From contig CM060184.1 in NCBI GenBank assembly GCA_030549335.1, positions 44,109,909 through 44,173,908 of the forward strand: a stretch of DNA of 64,000 bases. The letters are read 5' to 3'. Origin of the DNA: Pontederia crassipes. Its lineage: Eukaryota > Streptophyta > Magnoliopsida > Commelinales > Pontederiaceae. Positions 46,924 through 59,345 of this stretch are shown in pieces. The first letter of the stretch is position 1, and the number at the start of each line of letters is the position of its first letter. The translations under genes were made by a program, and so were the position numbers. The notes below the pieces were generated by a model that saw only the letters and a program-made list of their open reading frames with translations, was not told the origin of the DNA and did no database searches.

Positions 46924-48919
46924 TGTAATACCCCAAATTTCTCATTAAGGATAAAATTAGATTTTTGTCCAAACCCTCATAAACTCCCAAATATAAAGGC
47001 ACCAAATCCCCTTTGTTAATCTCTTTTGTCAAAATTTTCATTTGGCGGCTAGGGCTTGAGGAAGGAGAAAGAGATGAACAAGGAGGAGGAAGAAGAGGAA
47101 CAAAGAGGAGGAAGATATAAAAGAAAGGTATGTAAAGGAGACCCAAACCCCTTTTCCCTCTCTCAATGTTCTTCCTATAATGGATTGAAAGCAAGAGGAC
47201 ACCCTGTTCTCTTATTGGATTTTGATTGAGGGTTATTGTTTATTGGTTAGATCTATGCATGTATAGGTTTTTGTGATTTTGATCCATGCCATGTAGAGAT
47301 TTTATGATTTGATCCAATAGTTAGGGCTCATATGTTCATCTTGATTCTCAAGATTTGGGGATGAACCCTAATCATTGGAATTGGAAGTTTTAATATGTTT
47401 TATGATGTTCTTTTAATCCTATAATGTCTAGAGAACATGCATGCTTGATTTTAAAAGTTATAGATCATTTTTCTCAATTTCTAAATCAAAATCATGTAAA
47501 ATTGAACTGGATGACAGAACTCTAGAGTTTAGTCATGACCATGACATGCCCCATCACGACTGTGACAGAAGGGCTGGAGAACGTCCAAAATCGGGCTTCT
47601 TCATGCCCATGAAGGATAATGTCACGGCAGTGATAGTGACTCGGCACTGTCGTGACTGCATCTGGGCATGATCGTGATAAAAGGGGGTTTTCACAAGGTT
47701 CTGTCACGGCCATGACGACTTTTTTCATGGCCATGACCATCAGTAGAAGTTATACATGATAGTTAAAATGCTATTTTCAAAGTGTTAATAGTATGTATTG
47801 ATGCTTGTTGATTGTATAAGAACCTAGATACGCATATATGCATGTTCCCACGTAACTAGGTTAAAATCTAAAGATTGAAAGACGTAATTGTTTGTTGATT
47901 GTATAGCATAATAAACTCAGTTATGGATGATGTGACATGTCGATCCTCTATGGCCCTTTATTGGATATTTACCCGGAATGATCGTTACACACATCGGCAA
48001 TGATGTGTCATTCCGATGTCGCCTTTGGACGAGAGTCCAGAATGATCGTTACATACATCAGCAACGGTGTGTGCATTCTGATGTCACCTTCCGGTGAGAG
48101 GGGAGCATTGTTTCCACAGCTTAGCTAACCTATTGAGAGGCAATGACATAAATCCCAACTATCAAAAGATATAACCTAAATGAAAGGGTCAATGAACGAT
48201 GTCCCACAAAAATGGAAATCCAAAGGGTTATAAAGCAACCCTGAGAAAAGTTATGGATGCGATGGTTATGGTAAGTGTATTTCACTTATGCGCCTATGAA
48301 TTGAATTGATGATTGTTATGATTGTCCATACTAAAAGTATGATGATAATGATTACATGTCTTTCCACGCTTTTACTTATCACATGATGATAGAAAAGAAT
48401 GGATGAATGACCTTGAGTTCATATGTTACAACATGACATGCATATTGTTTCTTTCTTATTATATAAAAATGATGATGCATATCATGTAGTATCATATATA
48501 GGATCATAGCATCGTATGCATAGCCTTTACATACTCTAACGGAGCAGATCCCTACATCCTGGATATGTGCAGGTGCATAATAATTGGATGGATGACGGCT
48601 CAGCTCATGACAAGAAAGATTGCACACTGGTCTAGGAGTGTTATTGAGTTTATTTGGCTATGTTCTTAAAGAGATGTTTTGACTATGACTTTAAGTGTTT
48701 TAAATTATTATTAGTGACGATGTTTAGATGTGTTTTCAATTCTCATGAAGTTTGTCACATTTAATTGAAGGATTCATTTATCTTATTGAATGGATTTATG
48801 CTTCCACTGAATTAATAGAAAATTATATTTTATTATGATTATGTGACGACAAACAGGCTAACACAATCGAATAACCTAATTGCCCTTGTCAATTTAGGGG
48901 TGAAATTCAGGATGTTACA
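46924..48919 (+). mobile_element. Solo LTR of a gypsy family, near-perfect TSD
   Basis: A 2.0-kb LTR starts TGTAATACCCC and ends CAGGATGTTACA, flanked by ATTAT (46919-46923) and ATTAA (48920-48924). A TATA-like GATATAAAAG lies at about 47113, followed by the GTATGTAAAGG.GA.CCAAACCCC core shared with the LTRs at 20531-21823 and 21868-24403. Block 47945-48155 is the inverted counterpart of 20553-20790. A short-motif array lies at 47530-47735. ORFs inside are unconserved. Confidence 0.82.
47530..47735. repeat. Array of TCACGGCCATGAC-type motifs, second LTR
   Basis: About nine copies of TCATGACCATGAC, TCACGGCCATGAC or GTCGTGACTG on both strands in 205 bp, 607-812 bp from the LTR start. Confidence 0.75.
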
Positions 48920-48924
48920 ATTAA

Positions 48925-50080
48925 TGTATTTGACTTTGTGCTTTAAAGATTATCAACTATTCTTTAATAGAAACTTAAAGTCTTAAAATATGATACAACA
49001 CATAGTCACTACTTGCAAGATTATACTAATTTTTATTGGCTCTAAGAGAAACGAAATATTTTTTCTTTGGGCAACTCAGAGAAAAATACGATGTTATATG
49101 TATGATATTTTTCTTTATTCCACTGGTTCCTTTCTCATTTTTTCATCTTTTTCATCCAAAATTATGTGTCATATATAAAAATAATAGTTTATTTTTGAAC
49201 AATTGAATTTTTGTGTTATCATAACTATTAAGTTTATTAATTGCATTCATTTATGTTCTTATTTATCATTTTTACCAACATGTTATATTTTATGTGATTT
49301 ATGTAAGAAAAGAGCATGATCGTAAATAAATGCATCATAAATACATAATACGTATCATACTTCATGACATCATTATTAATTAGGTGAAATGTCCTCTTCC
49401 ATCACTATTTTTTATTCTAGCTTCATACTTTTCGATTCATAATATTTATATATTAGCATTTATGAGTATATTATGTGTTAGCATAATGATCATGTTGAAT
49501 AATTCACATTGAATATTTATTTTTCATAAATCATTTACCAACATAATGGCTTTCACACGATCCCATCCATAAAATATTTATCAAAAATAATAAAACTGAT
49601 ATGAGTTAGTACATTCAACTAACTTGGGTGGGATAAATTCTTTGGTTAAAAAATCACTCGTTATTTTTTTAATCTATTTTTTAAAATATAAAAGTCATCC
49701 TCAAATCTATATATATATATATATAAAGCTGATGCACTCAAGATGCTCACATCCCAGCATTTGACTTTATCTTTTTTCTAAGTGCTTACCTTTCATCTCT
49801 ATTTTATTTATTTATGGTGTAACCTCCATTTGAGTCATTACATCAGTTTACACCTTTGTGTTACTTGCACCCGGCCACCATTTTTTATCTTTCGTGTAAC
49901 TTCCATATGAGCCATTATACCCATTTTTTAAAATGTTTCCTCTCCCTGCATTATAACAGCTTAAACAATAATTGTAAAATGTTCCGAGTAGTTCTTCATT
50001 CATCATTTATTATCTTTTTTTTCTCTTGGAATATGAAATGGTGTATAAGATTGTACTCCAAATGACAACGATTTATTTAG
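48925..50080. other. AT-rich intergenic DNA
   Basis: No repeat boundary or gene recognised. A short TA run is at 49710-49727. Confidence 0.5.
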
Positions 50081-50169
50081 AACTCTGCTAGATTTCTAGT
50101 CCAATTAGGATCCTAATTAGATCACTTCGAGAGGATCAAGCCTTCAGTAGATCACTTCGAGGGGCTCAA

Positions 50170-52110
50170 TGTAACGCCCCCAAATCGACCCCCGCCACAT
50201 GGCGAAGACCAATCTGGAGACGCTACGTTATGCTATAACTTGACCATAATATTGACCATATCTCAGTCAAGAACCGAGACACGTCAGCGGAAGAAAAGAA
50301 TTGAAGATAAATTATAACTTTAATTGCGAAAGTCTAAAAGAAATAAAATAAGTTCTACATCATGAATCTAAAATGCGGAAGGTAAATGAAAACTAAATAA
50401 CACTCTAAAAGCCCTATGGTTCATGTGCTGTCCTATCGCCAGAGCACCATCACCACACGCCTACTCAACCACGTTACTGACCTGGTCCTGTGGAAATCAG
50501 ACACAGGGGAGGAGGTCCTCCCGTAAGCTTTACAGCCTAGTGGGGAATCACATGATATACAATGCATGACATGAATATAATAATCAACGGTAAATAATCA
50601 TGCTTAACTTGAACGTGGAAGATAACATATCAGTATCATGGATCATAATAAGAATAAGATCAGCGATATCATGTATCATGAGGATCAATAATACATAGTA
50701 AACTTGGAATCATGACATACTTGACTTGACTTGAACTTGAACATGCTTGTTGATCTTGGTTATTAATTAACAATCAAGATGACTTTGAGGTGCCTTTAAT
50801 TCTTGGGGTATGCCCAGCAAACGATACGGCCTTGTGCGGGTCAATGGGTGATCAAACCATGACCAAGGGAGCGACCCTTATCTTGATGCACTTGGCTTGG
50901 ACTGGCAACCCATCATTAATCTTTCATCTGAACTTATTAATCACTTTTAGTATCTTGTCATTCTTTGTATCATGTGATGAAGGAGATATGATCGGTATGA
51001 GGTAAATCAAGACAAAGAGTTTATGTTGGAATTATAAGGAAATCAATAATGTTTATATCAAAATAAAGAGAGACTAATGGGTGAAAAATCAAGGATTGGT
51101 TTGGCCTTCTTTTTTACTCCCTCTTTCTTCCTCTTTCTACTATCATAGAAGTCCCCTTTTTTTTATTTCTGTGCGTGCCAAAACAATGGCCATTCTTTTT
51201 CCCTTTTTTTCTCTCTCACCACCTCTCTCGGTTTCTATTTGATAGAAAGCTATTTGACTTTCTCTTTTTTTTTCATGGGGCATCTAATATCTAATCATCT
51301 TCCTCACGTATTACTTTTTTCTTTTTTTTTTCTCTCTCCAATTCAGATAGCGCCCGAGAAATCCCCTTTTTAATTAATTTTTTTTATTTAAATCCTCACG
51401 GCCCTTTTTTTTCAATCTACCAGTAGTAATTCTACTAATAAAAATAATAATCAAAGAACATACGAATTCCCCCTACGTACTTTCTCTCTACTCTAAATCC
51501 TACATCATAGCAATCAATAATACAGAAATAGAACAAACAGAAATAAATATGCATACAAACAATCAACCAATCAAAGAATTCAAGAAATCAAATAATTAAA
51601 AATGATAATTGGAACCCTATTCATATTCTTTTCTTTTCATAACGATTAGGGCACGAATTGGGATAATTCAAAGTTCAGGTAAGGTGATTTCGATTCACCC
51701 ACCTCGATTCGCGATTAATCCCTCTTTTCATTCGTCGGAAAAACTATCGGTCACATCCCCTCCCTTCTCCCTGCGCCTTGTTCTCTCCTAGCAGATCAGT
51801 GGTTGCTGCAGAACGACCAGGGGCGGCCTCCTCTCAAGTCGTGTGCAGGACAGCAAGCCAAGGGGAAAAGGTGACCGTGAGGGTTAGGGGAAAAAGAGGT
51901 TTTCGTGAGTTCCTTGGGAGGATTTTTAATATCTTCTTTGGGTTTTATCTCCTAGGTCTCTTTAAATCAAATAGGATTCATCCCCTATGGATACGGTTTT
52001 TTTTCTACTCCTAATAAGATAACATTATGTTATCTATTGACCGGTTATTTGAGTCAAACTCGATTCTTCCTTTTTTTTATCTTTTCTTTTTTTTTTTGTC
52101 GGTTATTACA
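50170..52110 (-). repeat. 3' LTR of family B chromovirus
   Basis: A 1941-bp copy with T-rich tracts, a GC-richer block at 51790-51900 and no conserved ORF. ORFs such as 50790-51005 and 51778-52014 recur at 57607-57822 and 58596-58841 simply because the LTRs are duplicates. Confidence 0.92.
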
Positions 52111-52149
52111 TTCTTACCCCCTTAAAAGAAAATTCGTCCTCGAATTTTG

Positions 52150-53460
52150 CACTACGTAGAGGACTTACCGAAAAGATGAGGAAATTCTTGGCGCATTTCT
52201 GACTCAAGCTCCCAAGTTGCATCATCGCCATGATGGTGACGCCAAGCTACTCTGACCATGGGGACATCCTTGTTCTTCTGACGTTGCACCTTGCGATCCA
52301 CTATATGCATTGGATACTCAGCGAAGGTCAAGTCTGCAGTTATATCTGGCTCCTCTATCTTTAGAACATTTGCAGCATCGTGCTTGTACTTCTTGAGCAT
52401 GGATACATGGAATACATTGTGCACTCTCCCATAAGATGGGGGTAGAGCTAGTCTGCATGCTGCCTCGCTTACCAGCTAGAGTATCTCAAATGGGCCTACA
52501 TAGCGAGGACTGAGCTTTCCTCGCTTGCTGAATCTCATGACTCCTTTCATGGGAGATACCTTCAGAAGAACTTGATCCTCAGCTTGGAAGATCTGCTCTC
52601 GTCTGCCTTTATCAGCATAACTCTTTTGCCTTCCTTGAGCAGTCTTCATCCTTTGCTTAATCAATTCTATCTTTTCAGCATATTCCACTGCTTCTTTCAC
52701 TTCTTCCTTACTCATGATCTTTTCCTCGCCTACTTCGCTCTAGTGGGCAGGTGAACGGCAAGGTCGTCCATACAGGGCTTCAAATGGTGCCATACCAATA
52801 CTAGAATGGTAGCTGTTGTTATAAGCAAACTCAATCAGATGAATGTGCTCATCCCAGCTACCCTGCCAATCTAGTGCACAGGCCCTTAACATATCCTCTA
52901 GTGTCTGGATGGTCCTCTCAGACTGCCCATCTGTCTGAGGGTGAAAAGCAGTACTGAAGTTGAGCCTTGTGCCAAAGGCTTCCTGCATGCTCCTCCAGAA
53001 TCTGGCAGTGAATCTGGGGTCTTGATCAGACACTATGGACTCTGGGATCCCATGGAGTTTGACTACTTCTCTCACATATAAGTCTAGCAGACTCTCCACT
53101 GATTGCTTCCATCGGATTGGAATAAAGTTTGCTGCCTTTGTGAAACGATCCACGACTACCCATATGACATCATGACCCTTCTTAGTCCTAGGCAAGTTGG
53201 ATACAAAATCCATAGTGATCTTATCCCACTTCCATTGTGGGATTTCCAAAGGCTTCAACTTGTCATATGGCCGCTGATGTTCAATCTTGACTTGTTGGCA
53301 CACCAGGCATCGAGATACATATTCTGCTATCTCTCTTTTCATGTCCGGCCACCAGTAGCTGCGTTGTACATCCTTATACATCTTGGTGCTACCGGGGTGG
53401 ATAGCGAACTTCGACTTGTGGCACTCATCCAGTACCTCTCATCGGACATCAGCGTCAGGG
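52150..53460 (-). pseudogene. Family B integrase and chromodomain-like tail
   Basis: The minus strand encodes HHCC-type MYKDVQRSYWWPDMKREIAEYVSRCLVCQQVK, then WDKITMDFVSNLPR, IVSDQDPRF and [27 protein letters not shown] of the DDE core (53381-52740). A stop follows after GRPCRSPAH, then [15 protein letters not shown] (to 52476), another stop, and HNVFHVSMLKKYKHD with the chromodomain-like DDATWELESEMRQEFPHLF (52424-52152). Stops lie at about 53438, 52740 and 52476. Confidence 0.92.
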
Positions 53461-53699
53461 GAAATCCACAACCTGTCCCGATATCTAATCCCTCCATCTG
53501 CAGAGATCTGAAAATCTGCTGGTTCATTCTGCCACCTCTTCAGAACCTTCTGATATTCAGGATCTACTTTCTGAGCTGTTATGATCTTGTCAATTAAGCT
53601 GAGCTTCAACTGATGCATCATCCATAATGCTCCATTTGTTCCCAGCTTGGGGCACCATTGCTCAATTTCTTCCAGCATCTCGTACTCATGTAGCCTCAT

Positions 53700-54200
53700 A
53701 TAAGCTAGCGAGCCTTTTCACTTCCTGCTTAATGCATCGGCGACTGAATTTGCTTTACCCGGATGGTAATTGATAGCGAATTCATAATCCTTGGGGAGCT
53801 CAAGCCATCATCGTTGCCTCATGTTAAGATCCCTCTGATCGAAGATGTACTTGAGACTCTTGTGGTCAGTGAAGATCTCGAACGTCTCTCCATACAAATA
53901 GTGCCTCCAGATCTTCAGAGCAAAGACCACAGCCGCCAATTCCAAGTCATGCGTGGGGTAATTGACCTCATGCTTCTTCAGCTGCCGTGAAGCATAAGCC
54001 ACTACTTTGTCGTGTTGCATCAGGACACAACCCAATCCTGTTCCACACGCATCACTGTAGACCACGAAACCTTCACTGCCTGTCGGTATAGTGATAATTG
54101 ATGCCGAAGTCAGACAGTCCTTCAGAGTCTGAAAGCTTTGCTCACATTTATCTGTCCAGATAAATTTTTCCGCCTTCTTTGTGAGATTCGTGAGGGTGCA
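53700..54200 (-). pseudogene. Family B RNase H domain
   Basis: After a frameshift near 54190, the minus strand encodes [51 protein letters not shown] and [21 protein letters not shown]. It is interrupted by stops at about 53807 and 53719, next to a [20 protein letters not shown] end. A linker (53699-53439) then leads to integrase. Confidence 0.9.
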
Positions 54201-54950
54201 TCAATCTTGGAAAAGTCCCTGATAAACCTCCTGTAATAACCCGCTAAACCAAGGAAGCTGCGAATCTCAGAAGCATTCTTCGGCCTAGTCCAATTCGTCA
54301 CCGCTTCCACTTTTGCGGGGTCTACTGCAATGCCCTTCTTGGAGACTATGTGTCCCAAGAACATGATCTCCTTCAGCCAGAATTCACACTTTAAAAGCTT
54401 GCCATAAAGCTTGTGTTGTCTCAGGATCTCCAATACTATCCTGAGATGCTCTCGGTGTTGCTCTGGACTGGAAGAATAGATCAGAATGTCATCCACGAAC
54501 ACTATGACAAACTGGTCTAAATATGGTCAGAAGACCCTGTTCATTGAATCCATGAACGCGGCAGGAGCATTCGTCAGTCCAAATGGTATGACCAAGAACT
54601 CGTAGTGGTCATATCTTGACCGAAAAGCGATTTTCGATATGTCCTCCTCTGCCACTCTCAGCTGGTGGTAGCCACTACGTAAGTCTATCTTAGAGAACAT
54701 CGATGCTTTTGACAGCTGATCGAAAATGTCATCTATCCGAGGCAGGGGGTACTTATTCTTCACTGTCACTTTATTGAGCATTCTATAGTCGATGTAGAGC
54801 CGCATGGAACCGTCATTTTTCTTGACAAACAAGACCGGTGCGCCCCAGGGTGAGACGCTCGGTCTGATAAATCCCTTGTCCAGTAGCTCCTGTATCTGCT
54901 TCTTCAGTTCCTGCATTTCAGCAGGTGCCATGCGGTAGGGTGCTTTAGAG
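54200..54950 (-). pseudogene. Family B reverse transcriptase
   Basis: The minus strand encodes [54 protein letters not shown] and [22 protein letters not shown] stop is at about 54524. The catalytic [10 protein letters not shown] and [25 protein letters not shown] follow. The usual Cys of LCIDYR is Tyr here. RT copies the element RNA into DNA. One stop and a downstream frameshift break it. Confidence 0.92.
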
Positions 54951-55199
54951 ATGGGTGCAGTCCCAGGGAGGAGCTCTATTTTAAAGTCGATTTCCCATTT
55001 CGGTGGTAATCCGGATGTGTCCTCAGGAAACACATCTGGGAACTCTCTCACCACATCTATCTGTTGGAGCTCAGTGACAGGTGCATCCGTCTTGACCACA
55101 CTAGCCAAGTACCCACAGCATCCTTTCTGCAATAACTTATGTGCCTTGATCGCTGAGACAATGACTTTGTTCTTTGTTGATGGAGTGCCTCTGATCACT

Positions 55200-55620
55200 G
55201 CCTTAGGCTTACCTTGCGTCCTTATAACGATCTCTTTCTGTTTGCATTGCAAGGTTGCATCGTGATACGAAAGCCAGTCCATCCCCAAAATGACGTCATA
55301 ATCCACCATGGGGATGACTATGAGATCTGCAGAAAATTTTTTCTTGTCTACATTGACAGGTACATTCGGGATGTACTTGGCAGCATGGAGAGTACCCAGA
55401 GGTGTACTCACACACATAGCATGGGGCATCTGCTTCTGAGGTAGACTAAAAGTTTGGGCACACGACTCTAAAATAAACGAGTGTGTAGCCCCAGAATCAA
55501 ATAAAATAGTAGCAGACAAGTTGACGATCGGGAGGGTACCTCTAATGACATCATTGTTATTTTGGGCTACATCAGCTTCCAGGTTGTGCACACGACCTTG
55601 CACAACGAAATTTGCACGTC
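55200..55620 (-). pseudogene. Family B aspartic protease
   Basis: Within the long open segment 56197-54527, residues about 234-237 are the catalytic DSGA in [13 protein letters not shown] (near 55498). [22 protein letters not shown] follows near 55300. No interruption occurs between gag zinc knuckle and protease, so gag and pol share one frame. Confidence 0.92.
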
Positions 55621-55639
55621 CTGCTGCTCGATTGTCTCG

Positions 55640-56794
55640 GCCTCCTCTGGCAGCCTGTGGGCAATTTCTAATCAAATGTTCGAACTGTCCACACTGAATG
55701 CATGCGCCGCTCAGTCTACGACACTCTTCATCATGGTGACGGCCACAATGAGGACATAAAGGCTTCTGTGGCACTTGTGGCTGGCGTGGTGGTGGTGGCA
55801 GTTGTCTCAGTGGCTGCGCTTGCATTGGCGCAGACCGTGGTTGAACTTGAGCCTGTCTTGGAGCTTCTCTCTGCTGGTATGGCCTGTAACGACGATCGCG
55901 GTGGTCGTTCCTCCTAAATGGCCGCTGATCATCCGTTCGAGGCCTGGGCTGCTCTATTGCTTTGGCTGGAGCTTTGGCCTTGCGTTCAGCTTGATCCTTT
56001 TCCATACGTGTGGCCAACCTCACAGCCTTATCTAGATCTTCACAATCCCCAGACAGGACTTCAGTCTTCAGTGCCTGGTGTAGTCCATTAATGAATCTGT
56101 TAGCCCTAATACGCCCTTCAAATGGCATCGGGCAATATTGCTCCAGTTGAATGAACTGGGTGTGGTAATCCGCCACAGACATAGTTCCCTGCTGCAATTA
56201 CAGGAACTCCTCTTGTTTGTTGATGCGGTCATGTTCAGGAGTGTAGCGCGCCATGAAGGCCTTCTTAAATTCATCCCATGCTATGTCCTCTTCTTCCATC
56301 CCTCTGAACCTGGTGGCCCTTGTAGTCTTCCACCAGCCCATCGCAGTACCAGTAAGCATGTGTGTGGCATACAGGACCTTGCGTTCATCAGTGCATCTCA
56401 TCAGCTTAAAAATCCGATCCATAGTCTCAATCCATTCTTCAGCCTTGAAAAAGTCCGCCTTCCCATCATAATGAGGCGGATGCAACTTCAGGAAAGCCTG
56501 GATGGTGACTTCTACTGCTTCATGGCGTGCCCTCTGATTACGACGCCTTGACGCCGGTGAACTGTCTCCTGCCTGGCTACCCTCAGGTGGAGCAAACTCA
56601 TCCAAATGCTCCTCTAATGGCGCTCTAGCTGCGCGGCCTCTACCTCTTTCGCGGCCTGGCGCACGACCTCGGCCGCGGCCACGTCCGCGACCCAGCTGGG
56701 CCCCCATCTCAGGAAGTTGGCCTTCCGATGCCTCATACAGATTCCGGTCCGCTCTGGCCATTTGCTCTTGAATACGCTCTGACCATCGTGACAT
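55640..56794 (-). pseudogene. Family B gag, one premature stop
   Basis: Gag starts at ATG 56794, about 190 nt after the PBS, with an Arg-Gly rich region (GRGRGRGRGRAPGRERGRG). It has the retrotransposon gag core FLKLHPPHYDGK, FFKAEEWIETMDRIF, WDEFKKAFMARYTPE, and an in-frame TAA at about 56195-56197 after KQEEFL. It continues [15 protein letters not shown], a Pro/Gln-rich linker, [12 protein letters not shown] and the CCHC knuckle [14 protein letters not shown] (55702-55661). Confidence 0.92.
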
Positions 56795-56968
56795 GCTTAT
56801 CCTCTATTCATACAATAAAATTATGCATCAATAAATCATAACTTATCTTAAACATAAACTTGACTTACATTACTTTTCGGTGGAGGGTGTGGCGACAGCT
56901 CGGCGGTAGCACATGAACCAATACCATACTATTCTATACACTAGGACGTCAAGAGAGTCCTAACTTTA

Positions 56969-56981
56969 GGCTCTGATACCA
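56969..56981 (-). other. Primer binding site, initiator tRNA-Met (family B)
   Basis: Minus-strand TGGTATCAGAGCC lies 4 nt from the inner end of the 5' LTR. Confidence 0.92.
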
Positions 56982-56985
56982 TAAA

Positions 56986-58927
56986 TGTAACGCCCCCAAA
57001 TCGACCCCCGCCACATGGCGAAGACCAATCTGGAGACGCTACGTCATGCTATAACTTGACCATAATATTGACCATATCTCAGTCAAGAACCGAGACACGT
57101 CAGCGGAAGAAAAGAATTGAAGATAAATTATAACTTTAATTGCAGAAGTCTAAAAGAAATAAAATAAGTTCTACATCATGAATCTAAAATGCGGAAGGTA
57201 AATGAAAACTAAATAACACTCTAAAAACCCTATGGTTCATGTGCTGTCCTATCGCCAGAGCACAATCACCACACGCCTACTCAACCACGTTACTGACCTG
57301 GTCCTGTGGAAATCAGACATAGGGGAGGAGGTCCTCCCGTAAGCTTTACAGCCTAGTGGGGAATCACATGATATACAATGCATGACATGAATATAATAAT
57401 CAACGGTTAAATAATCATGCTTAACTTGAATGTGGAAGATAACATATCAGTATCATGGATCATAATAAGAATAAGATCAGCGATATCCTGTATCATGAGG
57501 ATCAATAATACATAGTAAACTTGGAATCATGACATACTTGACTTGACTTGAACTTGAACATGCTTGTTGATCTTGGTTATTAATTAACAATCAGGGTGAC
57601 TTTGAGGTGCCTTTAATTCTTGGGGTATGCCCAGCAAATGATACGGCCTTGTGCGGGTCAATGGGTGATCAAACCATGACCAAGGGAGCGACCCTTATCT
57701 TGATGCACTTGGCTTGGACTGACAACCCATCATTAATCTTTCATCTGAACTTATTAATCACTTTTAGTATCTTGTCATTCTTTGTATCATGTGATGAAGG
57801 AGATATGATCGGTATGAGGTAAATCAAGACAAAGAGTTTATGTTGGAATTATAAGGAAATCAATAATGTTCATATCAAAATAAAGAGAGACTAATGGGTG
57901 AAAAATCAAGGATTGGTTTGGCCTTCTTTTTTACTCCCTCTTTCTTCCTCTTTCTACTATCACAGAAGTCCCCTTTTTTTATTTCTGTGCGTGCCAAAAC
58001 AATGGCCATTCTTTTTCCCTTTTTTTTCTCTCTCACCACCTCTCTCGGTTTCTATTTGATAGAAAGCTATTTGACTTTCTCTTTTTTTTTCATGGGGCGT
58101 CTAATATCTAATCATCTTCCTCACGTATTACTTTTTTCTTTTTTTTTCTCTCTCTCCAATTCAGATAGCGCCCGAGAAATCCCCTTTTTAATTAATTTTT
58201 TTTATTTAAATCCTCACGGCCCTTTTTTTCAATCTACCAGTAGTAATTCTACTAATAAAAATAATAATCAAAGAACATACGAATTCCCCCTACATACTTT
58301 CTCTCTACTCTAAATCCTACATCATAGCAATCAATAATACATAAATAGAACAAACAGAAATAAATATGCATACAAACAATCAACCAATCAAAGAATTCAA
58401 GAAATCAAATAATTAAAAATGATAATTGGAACCCTATTTATATTCTTTTTTTTTTCATAACGATTAGGGCACGAATTGGGATAATTCAGAGTTCAGGTAA
58501 GGTGATTTCGATTCACCCACCTCGATTCGCGATTAATCCCTCTTTTCGTTCGTCGGAAAAACTATTGGTCGCATCCCCTCCCTTCTCCCTGCGCCTTGTT
58601 CTCTCCTAGCAGATCAGTGGTTGCTGCAGAACGACCAGGGGCGGCCTCCTCTCAAGTCGTGTGCAGGACAGCAAGCCAAGGGGAAAAGGAGACCGTGAGG
58701 GTTAGGGGAAAAAGAGGTTTTCGTGAGTTCCTTGGGAGGATTTTTAATATCTTCTTTGGGTTTTATCTCCTAGGTCTCTTTAAATCAAATAGGATTCATC
58801 CCCTATGGATACGGTTTTTTTTTCTACTCCTAATAAGATAACATTATGTTATCTATTGGCCGGTTATTTGAGTCAAACTCGATTCTTCCTTTTTTTTATC
58901 TTTTCTTTTTTTTTGTCGGTTATTACA
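56986..58927 (-). repeat. 5' LTR of family B chromovirus
   Basis: A 1942-bp copy, almost identical to 50170-52110. The minus-strand start TGTAATAACCGAC is at 58927 and the end is at 56986. Confidence 0.92.
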
Positions 58928-59345
58928 GTCAAGCCTCCAAGATACTTACTCTAAGCAATTATCAAAAGAAGTTGTATTCTCATATATGATTAAAAAAAGT
59001 TCCATGGGGGCCCTATTTATATAAATGTAACACAAACAAGTCCTAGTAGAATTAGAAATAGAATGCTAATCAAACTAGGAAGTAAATAACTAGAGTGCTA
59101 ATTAAATTAGGAAGTAAATAGCTAATCTTAATCAATGATAAATTAACTATTCCTATTATTATTAGGAACTAGGTTCCTATCATTTCCGACCTCTTCAAAA
59201 TAGCCTTGTCCTCAAGGCTATGCAAAAACATATGAGAGAACTTTTCTTTTCGATGCTTGATCAAACGAAGCCTCTTGATAACTTGAATAAAATAGAGATC
59301 CTTCTTGAGATAGCTTTGACTATGCATTGGTAGCATTGGAACAAG

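Larger units (their letters stand above)
50170..58927 (-). mobile_element. Nearly full-length chromovirus family B, TSD CTCAA/GTCAA
   Basis: An 8.76-kb minus-strand gypsy element. Its two LTRs (50170-52110 and 56986-58927, ~1.94 kb each) begin TGTAATAACC and end GGGGGCGTTACA. The PBS TGGTATCAGAGCC is at 56969-56981 and the polypurine tract (minus CTTTTAAGGGGGTAAGAA) is at 52111-52128. The LTRs differ by roughly 20-30 substitutions plus T-run length changes by eye, so it is young. The flanks carry CTCAA and GTCAA. All gag-pol domains are present in order but with stops and one frameshift. It lies inside the 3' LTR of the small element at 50086-61499. Confidence 0.93.

Noticed and set aside
50790..51005. 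ORF repeated at 57607-57822 (MPLILGVCPANDTALCG...)
   Set aside because: It appears twice only because both copies are LTRs of one element. No coding signature.
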